Shown piece by piece: positions 30,018-39,728 of a stretch of DNA of 64,000 nucleotides; position 1 is the stretch's first letter; each line of letters begins with the position of its first letter. The position numbers and the translations under genes are program-made. The stretch spans positions 186,001-250,000 of the forward strand of contig OZ025743.1 of NCBI GenBank assembly GCA_964019335.1. Reading direction: 5' to 3'. The DNA is from Diplonema japonicum. Taxonomy: Eukaryota > Euglenozoa > Diplonemea > Diplonemida > Diplonemidae. The notes beneath the pieces were generated by a model. The model made no database searches, had not been told where the DNA came from, and saw only the letters and a list, made by a program, of their open reading frames with translations.

Positions 30018-30132
30018 CATTGTTGCTGTTGTTGTTGCTCCCCGACACCGGGGCAATGGAGGTGTTGTTGTTGTTGTTTTGCGGCTCGTACTTCCCCGAC
30101 TGCGGGGACTGCGGGGCTTGTTGGTAATCCAT
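29284..30132 (-). CDS. Tetraspan membrane protein with poly-Asn N-terminus
   Basis: ATG 30132 to stop 29284 encodes 282 aa. Residues 1-60 are Gln/Asn/Ser-rich, including a 14-residue Asn run encoded by an AAC trinucleotide repeat (29974-30016). Four hydrophobic segments follow at about 82-106, 121-145, 160-176 and 190-214, with short loops. The C-terminal 65 residues are polar and Gly/Arg/Pro-rich. With no signal peptide, both termini are predicted to be cytosolic. The family is not recognised. Confidence 0.75.
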
Positions 30133-30205
30133 TTTTTTTTAAACCTCCCCCCTTCCCTCCTCTTTTTTTTTTTTTTTTTTGGGTCGGGAAAAAAAAAAAA
30201 AAAAA

Positions 30206-30250
30206 ATGGGGCTTTGATTGCAACACTAGGTGGCGTTAAGCGTGCAATGA
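30206..30250 (+). repeat. 45-bp dispersed repeat type A, subfamily 2
   Basis: Almost the same as the copy at 17029-17073. It lies between the tetraspan start and the stop of the next gene, with A runs on both sides. It occupies about a third of that 142-bp intergenic gap. Confidence 0.85.
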
Positions 30251-30274
30251 AAAAAAAAAAAAAAAAAAAAAAAT

Positions 30275-30750
30275 TCAGTAGTTCGCAATGGATCTGTCCA
30301 TCGACCTCATAAAGGTGATGGAGTAGAGGAAGAAAGCCGCGGCCAAGCACATGAAGTAAAGCGGGAGGATCGATTTGAAGTGGTAGAACTGGAAGTAGAG
30401 CCATTCCTTGACCCTTGTCACGGCGTCCCCACGCTCCCTCTCTGCCTGCAGCTGCGCGATCTGCTCCTCCCTCGTCCCCTTGAACCGCTTCAGGTCGCGT
30501 TCAAGTTCTCTATTCGCCTCTTCATAAAGGTCATCTCGCACCGTCTTTTGATCCTCTATTGCGTCATCCACCTTGACTCTCATCTTATCGCGCTCCTTGA
30601 GGAGCTCCTGCACGATTTTTTTTTTTTTTTTTTTTTTTTTTTTGGAGAAAGAGTACATACATCCCAGGCAGACCCTGTTTGCTTCCACCTTACCTGCCCC
30701 GCCACAATCCCTTTAACCAGCAACCTTCGACTATTTGTTATCGCTTGCAT
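30275..30750 (-). CDS. Small coiled-coil protein with C-terminal membrane anchor
   Basis: Exon 1 (30750-30661) encodes 30 residues. A 53-nt intron (30660-30608; GTATGT...GTGCAG) follows, then exon 2 (30607-30275). The product is 140 aa. Residues 31-95 are a Glu/Lys/Arg-rich coiled coil, and a membrane segment lies at about 109-130 near the C-terminus. The N-terminus (MQAITNSRRLLVKGIVAGQVRW) is basic and amphipathic, so a mitochondrial location is possible. A second candidate donor (CAGGTAAGG, at codon 19) would also keep the frame and would shorten exon 1. A transposon lies 83 bp upstream of the start. Confidence 0.65.
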
Positions 30751-30832
30751 TTTTCTTTTCTTTTCTTTTCTTCTTCTTTTTTTTTTTTGGAATTTTGTGT
30801 GTCTCAAGTTTAATAAAAAAAAAAACAAAATA

Positions 30833-32904
30833 CTGTAAAACGAATAATGTCGGACGGAAAATTTTCCGGACACCAAAAAAACCCGGACATTTTTCCGTCC
30901 GGGAGTTTTTCTGGGGAAAAGTCTTTTTTACGGAAGGGGGGTAGCAGCTCCTGCTTTTTTTCCCATACCACCATGTTTGCCTGGAAGGGCTTTGCAGACT
31001 CGTATGCAGAGCCAAAATGTTTACCCTGCGTGGCAGTTTGAATTTTTTTCCCCTCCCTTTCAATGCACCAACAAACAGCACCCACAGGATTCTTAACTTT
31101 CTTCAATCTCATAAACCGTACTTCTTTCGTCAAATGAACAGTTCGACTACCCAAGGCACGTTGAGCAACTGGCTTGTGAAGCACCCAACTTTGGTTGCTG
31201 ACACCTCCGACCAGCTACCGCACGAAAGAGGGGGTGGAACTAGCAACGTCCAGTATTTCCGACTGGAAAAAAAACTTTGGGGGCTCTGTTGGGCCTGTTG
31301 CTGCCCCCTTTACCGTCGGTCGCAAACCTCTTCTGGCCGATGCAGAGACTGCCAAGGTTTTTGCTTGGGTCGATAGGCAAAACGAACTTGGCGAGCCTAT
31401 CTCAGCGCAACAAATATGCACCTATGCAGAAGGGCTGCATCCAGCCCGAAAGACAGAGCTGGTAGACTTTGGTGGGACACTGTCCTTTTCCACCAGCAGG
31501 GCTGACAAGCTTTGCAGCAGGAAAGGCTACAAAAGCCGCAGGCCCACCACCGGAAAACCTGGAAACGAGAAGGACAAAGAGAGGGCACGCTGTTTCGCCA
31601 TGCAATTCAGGTCTATAATCGACACCCATAAAGTAAGGCCTGAATTGGTCTGGAATATGGACCAAACCTCCCTGCAGCTGTTGCCGTTGGGGTTAAAAAC
31701 CAAAACGAAAAGGGGAAAATCGTAAAAGTCCGTGGCTTGGGGGACAAACGGGCCATAACTGGACAGCTGGCTGTCTCCCTGGCTGGGGATAAGTTGCATC
31801 CGCAAAAGGCAGAACGGAACCTGCAGCCGACAGGGTTTATCCAGGGTCCGTGCCCCGTCAAGCACCCGCCCACCGAATGGAGCCTAACGGCATCGCCCAG
31901 TCATTGGGCTAATTATGATACACTCAGTATCTGGGTCAAAAAGCTGTTTCTTCCTTTTTGCAGTAAAACCATCGATTCTCATGGTTTTGCCCCGAACGAG
32001 TCGATTCTGCTGCTTGTCGATGACTACAACTGTCATTCGACCGATGAGTTTTTGGAGTTGTTCGAAGGCGCAAACGTGCACATTGCTTTTGTCCCCCCTG
32101 GGCTCACCTACATGGTTCAACCGATGGATATTGGGTTGAACGCAGCTGTAAAAGCATCTATTAAGAACAGTTATAAAAAGTGGGTCACACGAAGGCTCGA
32201 CAAGCTGATTGCCTCAGGGGCGGCGGCTGAATCATGGGAGGTGCCCTCTACTAGCTCGATTAAAGGGCCACGAGGCTTTTTCTTCTCCTGTTTTTTTTCC
32301 TAGGTGGGTCGAAACAGCCTGGTGGGAAGAGGAGGAAGAGGAGTACTCCCTATATGCCAGGCTTGCCCAGGACATGGAGCATGGACGTCTGGAAGTCATC
32401 GACGTAGATCATCTTCCGACACGACCACCGTGTCCGCCGCCTTGACGATAACCGAAGAAACCTTTTCCGTTTCTTCAGACTCGTCAGTGGAGATGCTCCC
32501 CAGTCTCACCCAGCAACGGCTGGATGACGCTGCAGCCAGGAGAGCCGCCAAGAAGGCAGCGGCCAAACCCGGAGGCAAGGTAGCACAGTAGATAGCCCTA
32601 CCCCTCCCTTTTTTTTCTTTTCTTTTCGCCTTTTATCAATCAGTTTTACCTTGAGCTTTATGCCCACACGGTATCTTCTTCAGGGATAATGCGGACACGA
32701 AACACATGACCCAGATACCCAGTGGTTCGGTGGCGGTTTCTTCGCGCGGTTGCCGTTTGCAGCCCAGGCCAGTATGTAGGTGGTAGTGGACCAGGCCCCC
32801 TGACGACCTTACAAAAAAAAAAAAAAAACTCCCGGACGGAAAAAACTCCCGGACACCAAAAAAAACTCGGACATTTTTCCGTCCGGGAGTTTTTCGTTTT
32901 ACAG
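30833..32904 (+). mobile_element. pogo/Tc1-type DNA transposon with TA target duplication
   Basis: The element is 2,072 bp. It begins CTGTAAAACGAA and ends TTCGTTTTACAG, with TA directly outside each end (30831-30832 and 32905-32906), the expected target duplication. After the first 12 bases the ends share further blocks (CGGACGGAAAA), and both ends carry the same internal segment GACATTTTTCCGTCCGGGAG in direct order. The transposase lies on the plus strand, opposite to every host gene. It is inserted between the coiled-coil gene and the amastin-like gene. Confidence 0.88.
31135..32445 (+). pseudogene. DDE transposase, frameshifted
   Basis: Coding sequence can be followed in three plus-strand frames. 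The N-terminal helix-turn-helix region and the first catalytic Asp (WNMDQTS) lie in the frame ending at 31725. The second (LLVDDYNCHS) and third (VQPMDIGLNAA) lie in the frame from about 31715 to 32303. An acidic tail (WWEEEEEEYSLYARL) lies in a further frame to about 32445. The breaks fall in A/G and T runs near 31700-31720 and 32275-32300. They may be real mutations, a small intron (the second ends TTCCTAG), or homopolymer sequencing errors. The DDD layout and the terminal TA duplication fit the pogo/jerky branch of the DDE_1 family. Confidence 0.8.
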
Positions 32905-33033
32905 TAAATAAAAACATATAAAAACACGGGGTTTTTTTTTTTTCTAATCTAAAAGGGGGAGGGGAGGGGGGGGAGAGAGCTTTCACAGAATTATCACAAA
33001 AAAAAAAAGAAAGAAAAAAAATCGAATCCCCCC

Positions 33034-33639
33034 CTACCAAGGTCGGTTTCCCGCCCAAATTTTGTACGCGAAGTAGAAGAGCACAATGCTGTTAAGGGTC
33101 ATAAGATACCACCCGTATGCAAGCTGGTAGCCTTTTCCAATTGCAATTCCACAGAGTGTCATATTCCAGGTGGTTAAGGTAACGACGGAGACGAGTAGGA
33201 GGCAAACACCGGCGATGGCGGTGAGGGGGGTGAGGAAGAAACGGTACCTAATGCTGAGGGAACCGGGCCGTATAGTTTCCAATGACTGGAGGATGGTGGC
33301 GAGGCCCAGTGCCACGAGGGACGTTACACCAAAAAGCTTACAAAACATTACATTCAGGTAGAATTGCTTGCAGGTGCCTTCTTTTATGGTCCCGTCCTCC
33401 CCCCCGCACTTCCAGTAGAAGACGCCCCAGCTGCACCGTTGTTCCCCCTTCGCCACAGTGTTCTCCCTCACCAGCGAGGGCATCATCAGCAACACGAACT
33501 GCGACATGAACACCATGAACAAGCCCATCAGGAATATCCCGTGGGCCTGCCTCCCGTACTCCTCCCCGGTCCTCTTCTTCTTGAACCACACGTGGCTGAG
33601 GAGGATGACGTCTGGGTCTTCGTCATCCTTTGACTTCAT
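33034..33639 (-). CDS. Amastin-like tetraspan membrane protein
   Basis: ATG 33639 to TAG 33034 encodes 201 aa. Four membrane segments lie at about 34-54, 95-118, 134-158 and 170-193. The first extracellular loop holds the sequence CSWGVFYWKC (Cys 69 and 78) plus Cys 90. A first loop with a CxxW/xxxC signature is the layout of amastins, surface glycoproteins expanded in trypanosomatids. The match is in topology and in this short signature only, and claudin-like proteins share it. The N-terminus (MKSKDDEDPD) is cytosolic. The next gene upstream starts 224 bp away. Confidence 0.6.
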   Translation of the reverse strand: MKSKDDEDPDVILLSHVWFKKKRTGEEYGRQAHGIFLMGLFMVFMSQFVLLMMPSLVRENTVAKGEQRCSWGVFYWKCGGEDGTIKEGTCKQFYLNVMFCKLFGVTSLVALGLATILQSLETIRPGSLSIRYRFFLTPLTAIAGVCLLLVSVVTLTTWNMTLCGIAIGKGYQLAYGWYLMTLNSIVLFYFAYKIWAGNRPW

Positions 33640-33761
33640 GTCTTCTCACTCCCCTCCTCCCCCCCTTCCCCTTGCCTGTTAAGAAATAATGCGTCGCTTG
33701 GTTTCCAGGAATATGAAAAAAAAAAAGAAAAAAAAGGAATACTAATGATGATTCTGATATT

Positions 33762-33796
<35 letters not shown>

Positions 33797-33863
33797 GCAT
33801 GGTGTGTGTGTGTGTGTGTGTGAGTGGAAAGAAAAAAAAAGGAAAAAAAAACCCCCCCAGCTT

Positions 33864-36209
33864 TTAATAATACACAGGAGGGCCTTGGTAACCGTAGCCC
33901 TGAGGAGGGGGTGGAGGGTAAGAGGGTGGTGGTGGTCTATTGTTGCCTCCCCTGTAATCGTCATGCTGGCGGTGTCTGTGGTTCTGTCTGTGCCCACCGT
34001 GGCTGTCGCCGCTCCCCCGCTCCCGCTTGGCACGCTTCCACTCCGGTTCATCCGAGGGGATGGGGATGGGCAGGTTGTTCTCCCTGGCGTGTATCTCCGC
34101 CTTCACATCCCTCACATCCCTCGCACGGTCTCGAGGATTTTCCTCGAAATACCTTCTAAGATCCCGCGGTATCTTTCTCTTGTTCTCAGGGTCCTGCGGG
34201 TCGTACCGTGAATGGCTGAAGAAACAGCGATCCTTCAAAGGACACATCCCCAGGTTCTGCAAGGTTTTACAGTAAGGAATCTCAAATGTGTGCATGAACT
34301 TGCAATCGTCCCCAGAATTGCACTTCGCCTTCTGCGTGAAATACTTACAAGGTATCCTTCGCATTTTTCGAAGCTCGGCGGGAGAGAGGTGTCGTTCTGG
34401 TTCTTGTGCGGCGCTAGGAGCGTCGCCGATTTGCCATTTCGCGCGTTGCTGCTCAAGCTGAGCATCGGAAATAGGCGGGAATTGTTCCTTAGAATTCTCC
34501 GCGGGCACGAGGACGAACTCTGGATGCTCCACGATGTACCTTGTTTTTTTCAGGTTCTCCGCGATAGTTAGCGTGTCGTCCAGTGTGTGATATGCAACTT
34601 CGGTGCCCAGCCTGTTCGCAAACATCAGGATTCTGTAGGAGTCGGAAAGGATGTTCTTCACCATCGCTCGGGTTTCTGGTTTTTTCGATTCTGCTCTGCT
34701 GGTTTCGACGTCGATGGCCCATTTCGACTGTGTTCTCTCCTCTGGACCGAAATCTTCGTCGATATTGTCGTCGTCCTCGATAGTTTTTTGTTCGTTTTCC
34801 TCTTCTTCTTCTTCTTCTTCTTCGGGTTCGTTTTCGTTGCCCCCGTTTAAGATTCTGTCGAGTCGTTCCATGTCCTCGTCCCGCTTTCTCTTTTTGGGGT
34901 TCACCGAAACACGGATTTGCTGTTGTTCACCGTCGTGGCCCTCCAACGTATCGCAAAGATTTGCGTAGTCTGGATCAGATGGAAGATCATCTTCTTGATT
35001 ATCACGCAGAACATTCGCGTTGGAAAAAGATGTCCTGCTTGCTTTGGGTCCGTGTTCCGAGTGGTGGATGTGTGTGAAGGAGCAGCTGTTTCCGTTCTTA
35101 CAACGGCGGGACCGCCAGTAGAAATCGCATATTCTCCTTTCCCCCGGGTTGGGCCGCGGGGGTGGATCGATAGCACGAGATTCATCTTGATTATTACCGT
35201 TTTTTCTAATGAATCTTCTCGTGGCTGTTCCAAGAGGAACGACACCGGGGCCGGATACGTTCGACGCGCGTTTTCTTTTTGTGTCGGCGTCTTCTTCGGT
35301 AATGTCAAAGAGGACTTCTAATCCAGGCTGTAGGGAAGCACCTCCGGGCATTTGAAGTTCGCGTCTGTGTACGAATATTTGTTTTGCGGTTTCGTCGTCG
35401 GGGTCTGTTATGGTAATAAACCCGTATCCTTTGTCCTCGTCCCATTTCTGAACTGTTCCTTTTGTGGAACCTTCTTTTTCGGGTGGGTTGGCTGCTTGGC
35501 TTTCCGTGGTAATGAGCTGCTCCCTGCGACGTTTTTTCATTTCCCAGAATTTATTCCAAACGTCGTGCCTGCGCAGTTTCTTCTCGCGAAACACCGCGAG
35601 ATTTTCTAAAACATCTTTTAACCGATGCCGCTCGTTGACAAGCCTGCTGAATTTAACAGTCTCCCCGTTATGATGTACCGAAAAATCTATCTTCCACAGG
35701 ATTGTGTCTGTTTTCGCGATGAATCTTGAAAAATTTGTTTGGTTTCTGGTAAGACCTTTTGATTGAATAGTGAGATGCAATCCTCTGGTTTTCGCGGCTT
35801 CTTTTAGGTAATGCTGTGGGGTTGGCAGGGTGTCTAAGGAGAATGGAGTGTGACCCGGGAGTTTTTTGTGGTAGCCTTTTATAACGTTTACAAAGTTTTC
35901 AAGGAAAAAATAATCCTCGTACAGTGTGGTCTCGTTGTAGTCCTCCGTCCCCACCATTTTAGGACGTCGCTTGCCATCGCAGTTCCATTTTTCCTTGTGT
36001 GCTTTAACGCACGGGACAGAACAGGTTTCCCTTGCGCAGCCTGGGCATCTGTATTTCCCTTTTTGCTCGCACACGCAGCAGGTCATTTCTCTGTTCGGGG
36101 GCTTTTCTGTCGTTACCGGTTTCAGCCCTGCTCCTAGTGGCTTCTTTGAGAGATCTCCCACCACCGCCATTTGAAGCATATCTGTGCCTTGTGACAATGC
36201 ATCGGGCAT
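33864..36209 (-). CDS. BCD1/ZNHIT6-type snoRNP assembly factor with inserted cold-shock and CCCH domains
   Basis: ATG 36209 to TAA 33864 encodes 781 aa. Residues 44-77 form a zf-HIT finger (CCVCEQKGKYRCPGC, then CSVPC and H/C ligands). Residues about 85-235 match the first part of the BCD1 core. A cold-shock domain (KGTVQKWDEDKGYGF, then IFVHRREL) lies at 249-320 and a CX8CX5CX3H finger at 361-380. An acidic run follows, then a segment like the BCD1 C-terminal part (TLTIAENLKKTRYIVEHPEF). Two more CCCH fingers follow (CKYFTQKAKC..., CKTLQNLGMC...), then a Pro/Gly/Tyr-rich tail. BCD1 acts in box C/D snoRNP assembly in the nucleus. The added domains would contact RNA. An alternative start at 36338 only adds poly-Lys/Arg. 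Confidence 0.85.
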   Translation of the reverse strand: MPDALSQGTDMLQMAVVGDLSKKPLGAGLKPVTTEKPPNREMTCCVCEQKGKYRCPGCARETCSVPCVKAHKEKWNCDGKRRPKMVGTEDYNETTLYEDYFFLENFVNVIKGYHKKLPGHTPFSLDTLPTPQHYLKEAAKTRGLHLTIQSKGLTRNQTNFSRFIAKTDTILWKIDFSVHHNGETVKFSRLVNERHRLKDVLENLAVFREKKLRRHDVWNKFWEMKKRRREQLITTESQAANPPEKEGSTKGTVQKWDEDKGYGFITITDPDDETAKQIFVHRRELQMPGGASLQPGLEVLFDITEEDADTKRKRASNVSGPGVVPLGTATRRFIRKNGNNQDESRAIDPPPRPNPGERRICDFYWRSRRCKNGNSCSFTHIHHSEHGPKASRTSFSNANVLRDNQEDDLPSDPDYANLCDTLEGHDGEQQQIRVSVNPKKRKRDEDMERLDRILNGGNENEPEEEEEEEEENEQKTIEDDDNIDEDFGPEERTQSKWAIDVETSRAESKKPETRAMVKNILSDSYRILMFANRLGTEVAYHTLDDTLTIAENLKKTRYIVEHPEFVLVPAENSKEQFPPISDAQLEQQRAKWQIGDAPSAAQEPERHLSPAELRKMRRIPCKYFTQKAKCNSGDDCKFMHTFEIPYCKTLQNLGMCPLKDRCFFSHSRYDPQDPENKRKIPRDLRRYFEENPRDRARDVRDVKAEIHARENNLPIPIPSDEPEWKRAKRERGSGDSHGGHRQNHRHRQHDDYRGGNNRPPPPSYPPPPPQGYGYQGPPVYY

Positions 36210-37180
36210 TTTTTTTTTTTCTTTTTTCCTCCCGCCCCCCCTCCTTCGCCTTTTTTTTTTTTTTTTTTTTTTTTTGCTTGAATCATTGTCAAAAAAAATT
36301 TTTAAAAAAAAAAAGGGCCATAAGCCTACACGACTCATTTTTTTTAGGGAAGATGGGGGAGGGGGGGGAAGGGGGAAAAGAAAGTGAATTGGAAAAAAAA
36401 AAAGGGGAAAAAAAAAAGAGGCACTGGCCGTTTGTTTGTACGTGCCGGAAAAAAAAAAAAAAAAAGATAAAGAAGCTTGCTTAGCTTAACTTTAAAAAAA
36501 GAATTTTTTTTTGTGGCCATACCCCCATGAGATTTCCCGCCTGACGAACCCCTCCCTCCCTCAAAAAGAATTCCTACAGGATTAGAAACAGCAAAGGAAA
36601 CCTTGGGAAAATTTGGACCACAGTTTTAAAAAATCTTTTTTAAAGTTAAGTTTAAGCTTGGCTAAACGGGGGGGAGGGGGGAGGGCATCGCAATCTCATC
36701 ACCTTCAACAATGCGCTACCCAACATAAATTTGTGAGGTTTTCTCTTTTTTTTTTTTTTTTTTTTTTGGGAAATCTCTTTCTTTTTGTTTTCCTTCCTTT
36801 TTCCTTCTCGCACGCCCGCTTTTTTTTCTCTCTTTTTTTTTTTTCGTTTTTAAAAGATTTGGATTCTCAAACACCTTTAGAGATATGAATAAGAAAAGCA
36901 GAAGTTCGGGCGTGCCCCCCCCCCCCCCCCCTTTTTTTTTGAAACTAAATAATGAGGAAAGAAATGGGAGGGTGGGGTAAATGAGGGATACAGCATTTTG
37001 TTTTCTATTTTTATTTTTATTATTTTTATTTATTTATTTACAGTCTCTTTTTTTTTTTTTTAAAGGCACCATTTAGAGAGATCTATCAGCCATTATATCA
37101 GCAGTAGTCATCTGCCCAAAACTGTGCATCTAGTTAGCATAGTACTTTTACCTAATTTTCAACAATAAAAAAAAAAAATA

Positions 37181-37342
37181 CCGTAAAAATCTCTTTATTT
37201 TTTCTGGGAAAACCTTCTCCTAGAGACGAATCTTAAGTGACACCCTCACTTGTCAGTGGGATGGAGATATTGCAGAGGGTAGTTTTCACGTGCCCCTACC
37301 CCCCCCTTTAAGAACCCTTACAAAATTAAGAGATTTTTACAG
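37181..37342. mobile_element. 162-bp MITE with TA duplication
   Basis: The left end CCGTAAAAATCTCTT and the right end AAGAGATTTTTACAG are inverted repeats with one mismatch, and TA flanks both. The outermost bases TACTGTAAAA/TTTTACAGTA on the right match the ends of the transposon at 30833-32904, so that family could have mobilised it. It has no coding capacity. Confidence 0.8.
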
Positions 37343-37626
37343 TAAACTGGGGGGGGGGGGGGGGGGAAAGGGGGAAAAAAAAAACACGATAACCATGGGA
37401 CGCAACAATGTGCCTCTTCAAAAGGTAAGGTGTCAAAAAAAAGGGGGTGGTGGGGGGTGAAGTCAGTGGTGTCTGTTTCGTTGTGTTGTGTTGTGTATTT
37501 TTTTTTTTTTTCGCGCTTCAGCCATTTTTTTTTGTTGTTGTTGCTTTTGTGGAGGGTTTATTTATTTTATTTTTTTTTTCTTTTTTTTTTTACAAGGCAT
37601 TAAAAAGGATTAAAAAGAGCAGAACT

Positions 37627-37671
<45 letters not shown>

Positions 37672-37982
37672 ACCCCGAAGCCACATCATTTCGGGGGGTG
37701 TCGCTATTGTTGGTTAGCTTTTCCTCTTCAACGGAAAAAAAAAAAAAAAAAAAAAAAGGTGCAATTGCCTGGCTGGCCAGCGTGATGTCATAAAAGAACT
37801 ATCGTGGGGGGGAGGGAGGGGAAAGGGGAGGGGGTGTGCCGAGGGGTGAAAACCTCGGGGGGGGGAGTTTGTAACCCCGAGTGTGCAAGTTTATAAAAAT
37901 CTTTTTTTTGATTTTTTTTAAACAAAAAAAAGGGAGGGGAGAGAGAGACAAGTTGCAAATGTTTACGGGTTTTAAACATCCA

Positions 37983-38022
<40 letters not shown>

Positions 38023-38355
38023 CCGTCGTCCATGCTTTGCAACGAATGAACTGTCTCCTTTTCTCTTTTTACAGGGAGGGGGGATTCGAGTGCACACAGC
38101 GCCCATCTCTTACCCCTCCTGTGCATAACAAAACAAGAACAAAAAAAATCCATATTTTTTAATTTCAAAAAGAGGGGAGAAAAAAAAAAGAAGAAAAAAA
38201 AAGAATAACAACCAAAACAGAACGTATCAAACGAATGAAAGAAAAGGTAAGGGAAAATTATACAGGTACACATCTTTTTCACGCAAAATCCAATTGGATT
38301 TCTTTTTTTTTTTCCCCCCACTTTGAAGGACAAAAAAAAAAAAAAAAAAAAGAAA

Positions 38356-38400
38356 ATGGGGCTTTGGTTGCAACACTATTTGGCGTTAAGTGTGCAGCGA
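38356..38400 (+). repeat. 45-bp dispersed repeat type A, subfamily 1
   Basis: Reads the same over 45 bp as the copy at 14014-14058, about 24 kb away. It is again preceded by an A run (here broken by one G). Confidence 0.85.
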
Positions 38401-39301
38401 GGTGGAAGGTCTATCTTGTGTTGCTACCTTCTGCGTCTCGACCACCTCTGACAGTTTTGTCAGCACTCTGGCTAGCCAGTTTGCACGCCATATCTTCCAA
38501 GATGTGCTGTTTAAAAAAAAAAAAGTAGGGAAAAAAAAAAAAAAGAAAAAAAAACAACAAATAAACAACATTGTCGGCCCACCTAAGGGCAGCTGGAGAG
38601 TACCGCACCTTGAGATCTTACTTGTATTTTTTTTTTTATTCTTTTTTTTTACTTATAGTTTTTATTATCTTTTTTTATTTATTTATTTTTTTTTTTTTTT
38701 TTACCGTTTCGAAATACGGTATTTCCCCTCCCCTGTGTTCCACATTAAGGGAGCACACTTGAGAAAAAAAAACAATTTAACATGGCAACTGAATACCCCT
38801 TGTTTTTTCATTTTTTTCTTTTCTTTTTTTTTTTTTTTTAAATTTCTTCTTTCTCCCATCCATGTGGCTTTTCCCAACATTTCTTTTTTTTTTTCCGTCT
38901 GTTTCTTGTGTTTTGCAGGCTAATAACTATGTTGGATATCAGGGACAAAGATAACCCCAGGGGGCTTGTCCCGTCCAAGAAGCTATTACAGCCATTTTTT
39001 TTTTTTTTTCGCCCTTTTGTACTATACTTAACCAAAAGCACCTTCATTTGCATACTCACAAGGTGAGGGGGGAGGGGAGGGGAGGGGAGGGGGGGATTAA
39101 AGTTGATGGGGCAAAAGAGATGACATTTTTTTTTTAAATATTTTTTTTTCTTCACTTTACTTTATTTATTTTTAAAATTCCAATACCCCCCCCCCCTTTG
39201 GACATAAGGAGGTCGAAATGAAAGAATGAGCTGCGTGTTTGCACAAACATTTTTTTGTTTTCTCTTTTTTGAGGAATAAAGAAGCTGAGGGGAAGTATGT
39301 A

Positions 39302-39326
39302 GGGGGGGGGGGGGGGGGGGGGGGGG
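39302..39326 (+). repeat. 25-nt G run
   Basis: Uninterrupted G tract in the gene-free region, flanked by purine-rich AGTGAGTGAGAAG sequence. Confidence 0.8.
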
Positions 39327-39728
39327 AGTGAGTGAGAAGAAAAAAAAAGAAAGAAAGAAGAAAAAATCGGTTCGATTGTAAAGAAAAAAAAAAGAAGAAA
39401 AAAAAAACTCATTGCAATGAACGGGGGAGAGGCGATGTTTAAGGGCTATAAATCCAACTTGAGGACCCCCCCCCCCCTTAAAGAAAAACAAAAAAAGTTC
39501 CATTATCTCTATACTCTAGCTGAGGGAAATAAAAAAAAAAAAGGAAGAAGAAAAAAAAAGAAGTACGTTGCGGCTCAACCCCTCCCCCCCTTTTTTTTTC
39601 AAGCACTCCCTTCCACCGGTATTTTAGAGAATATATGAGGAGCTTTCTTTTTTTTTTCCCCCCCTTCGCCTCCCTCCCTTATTCAAAACAATATATATAT
39701 ATATAAAAAAAAAAAGAAAAAAAAAAAA

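Larger units (their letters stand above)
36210..39728. other. 3.5-kb gene-free region
   Basis: No frame with credible coding composition lies here on either strand. It holds T/A/G runs, the MITE at 37181-37342, a type A repeat at 38356-38400, a type C block at 39431-39444, and short complex islands (about 36690-36740, 37080-37160, 37670-37800, 38400-38510, 38920-39060). The 38400-38510 island reads on the minus strand as about 35 open codons (WRANWLARVLTKLSEVVE), perhaps decayed mobile-element sequence. It separates two otherwise tight gene groups. Confidence 0.55.

Noticed and set aside
30661-30735. Alternative donor GTAAGG for the coiled-coil gene
   Set aside because: It keeps the frame, but the GTATGT donor at 30660 fits the other introns better in sequence and length. 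Kept only as an alternative.
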